Part shown: in pieces, positions 5,993 to 6,107 of the stretch | Numbering within the stretch: the first letter of the stretch is position 1 | How the letters are laid out: the number at the start of each line of letters is the position of its first letter | From: Bacteroidota bacterium | Lineage (GTDB): Bacteria; Bacteroidota; Bacteroidia; Flavobacteriales_D; Crocinitomicaceae | Reading direction: 5' to 3' | DNA: 6,107 bases | Assembly (NCBI GenBank): GCA_016866375.1 | Contig: VGMK01000130.1 | Coordinates: 1-6,107, forward strand | The notes under the pieces: generated by a model | Seen by the model: the letters and a program-made list of their open reading frames with translations, nothing else | Told to the model about the DNA's origin: nothing | The model's database searches: none | Program-made: the position numbers and the translations under genes

Positions 5993-6107
5993 TGTCGCTC
6001 ATTCTGCATATAGAAACTGCCACAAAAATTTGTTCTGTGGCCTTGTCTGAAAATGGTATTCTGTTAAACGAATTAACTGAGGTTGGTGACGGATTCATCC
6101 ACGGGGA
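5992..6107 (+). CDS. tsaB: TsaB, tRNA N6-threonylcarbamoyladenosine biosynthesis protein, 3'-truncated
   Basis: Only the first 38 codons are in the window. The start ATG (5992-5994) shares its A with the TAA stop of the preceding regulator. The peptide opens with LILHIETATKICSVALSENG, the conserved first strand and turn of the ASKHA-fold TsaB family (typically IL-IDTAT--CSVAL---G). It ends at GFIHG, where other members have the SHAE-like segment. TsaB is a cytoplasmic, non-catalytic partner of TsaD; with TsaE it helps transfer threonylcarbamoyl to A37 of ANN-decoding tRNAs. It is normally about 220-230 residues, so most lies to the right. TsaD itself is unlikely, since it opens with a longer, differently spaced motif. 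Confidence 0.9.
   Translation, partial: MSLILHIETATKICSVALSENGILLNELTEVGDGFIHG

Noticed and set aside
1..6107. A defence, mobile or biosynthetic system.
   Set aside because: I found no transposase, integrase, nuclease, repeat array, toxin-antitoxin pair or large synthase. Every gene fits an ordinary family.

Overview
The window looks like a piece of a Bacteroidota chromosome, most likely Flavobacteriia or a close relative. It is AT-rich. Its genes have almost no Shine-Dalgarno sequences, TAnnTTTG-like -7 elements sit close to start codons, signal peptides end in A|Q, and the protein types (PafA-class phosphatase, RprY-like response regulator) are typical of that phylum. I see no mobile element, CRISPR array, rRNA, tRNA, toxin-antitoxin or defence module. 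No gap between genes exceeds 300 bases; the two largest are 2626-2873 and 5088-5302, and both are described below.

Minus strand, read right to left: (1) an OmpR/PhoB-type response regulator (4419-5087); (2) 39 bases later, a secreted von Willebrand factor type D (VWD) protein with a proline/lysine-rich tail (2874-4379); (3) after a 248-base gap, a secreted PafA-type alkaline phosphatase with all its expected active-site residues (1003-2625); (4) overlapping it by ATGA, a class-III PLP aminotransferase that runs off the left edge (1-1006).

Plus strand: a second OmpR-family response regulator resembling Bacteroides RprY (5303-5992) overlaps by one base (TAATG) the start of tsaB, the t6A tRNA-modification gene, which runs off the right edge. 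The two regulators are divergent and share a 215-base intergenic region. Neither has a histidine kinase beside it in the window.

The most noteworthy noncoding feature is a strong plus-strand intrinsic terminator (10-bp perfect stem plus eight T, 5248-5288). It lies only 14 bases before the RprY-like start codon and has no plus-strand gene upstream within the window. It implies either a small RNA ending there or a terminating leader in front of the response regulator-tsaB unit. The same region holds a 7+4+7 direct repeat (5161-5178) with the geometry of an OmpR/PhoB-family operator. The gap at 2626-2873 is richer in G+C than its surroundings, stays open in several frames on both strands without a credible gene, and is unexplained. 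I found no convincing new multi-gene system. The genes otherwise belong to known families, and the novelty, if any, lies in the two intergenic regions and in the unusual gene pairings.
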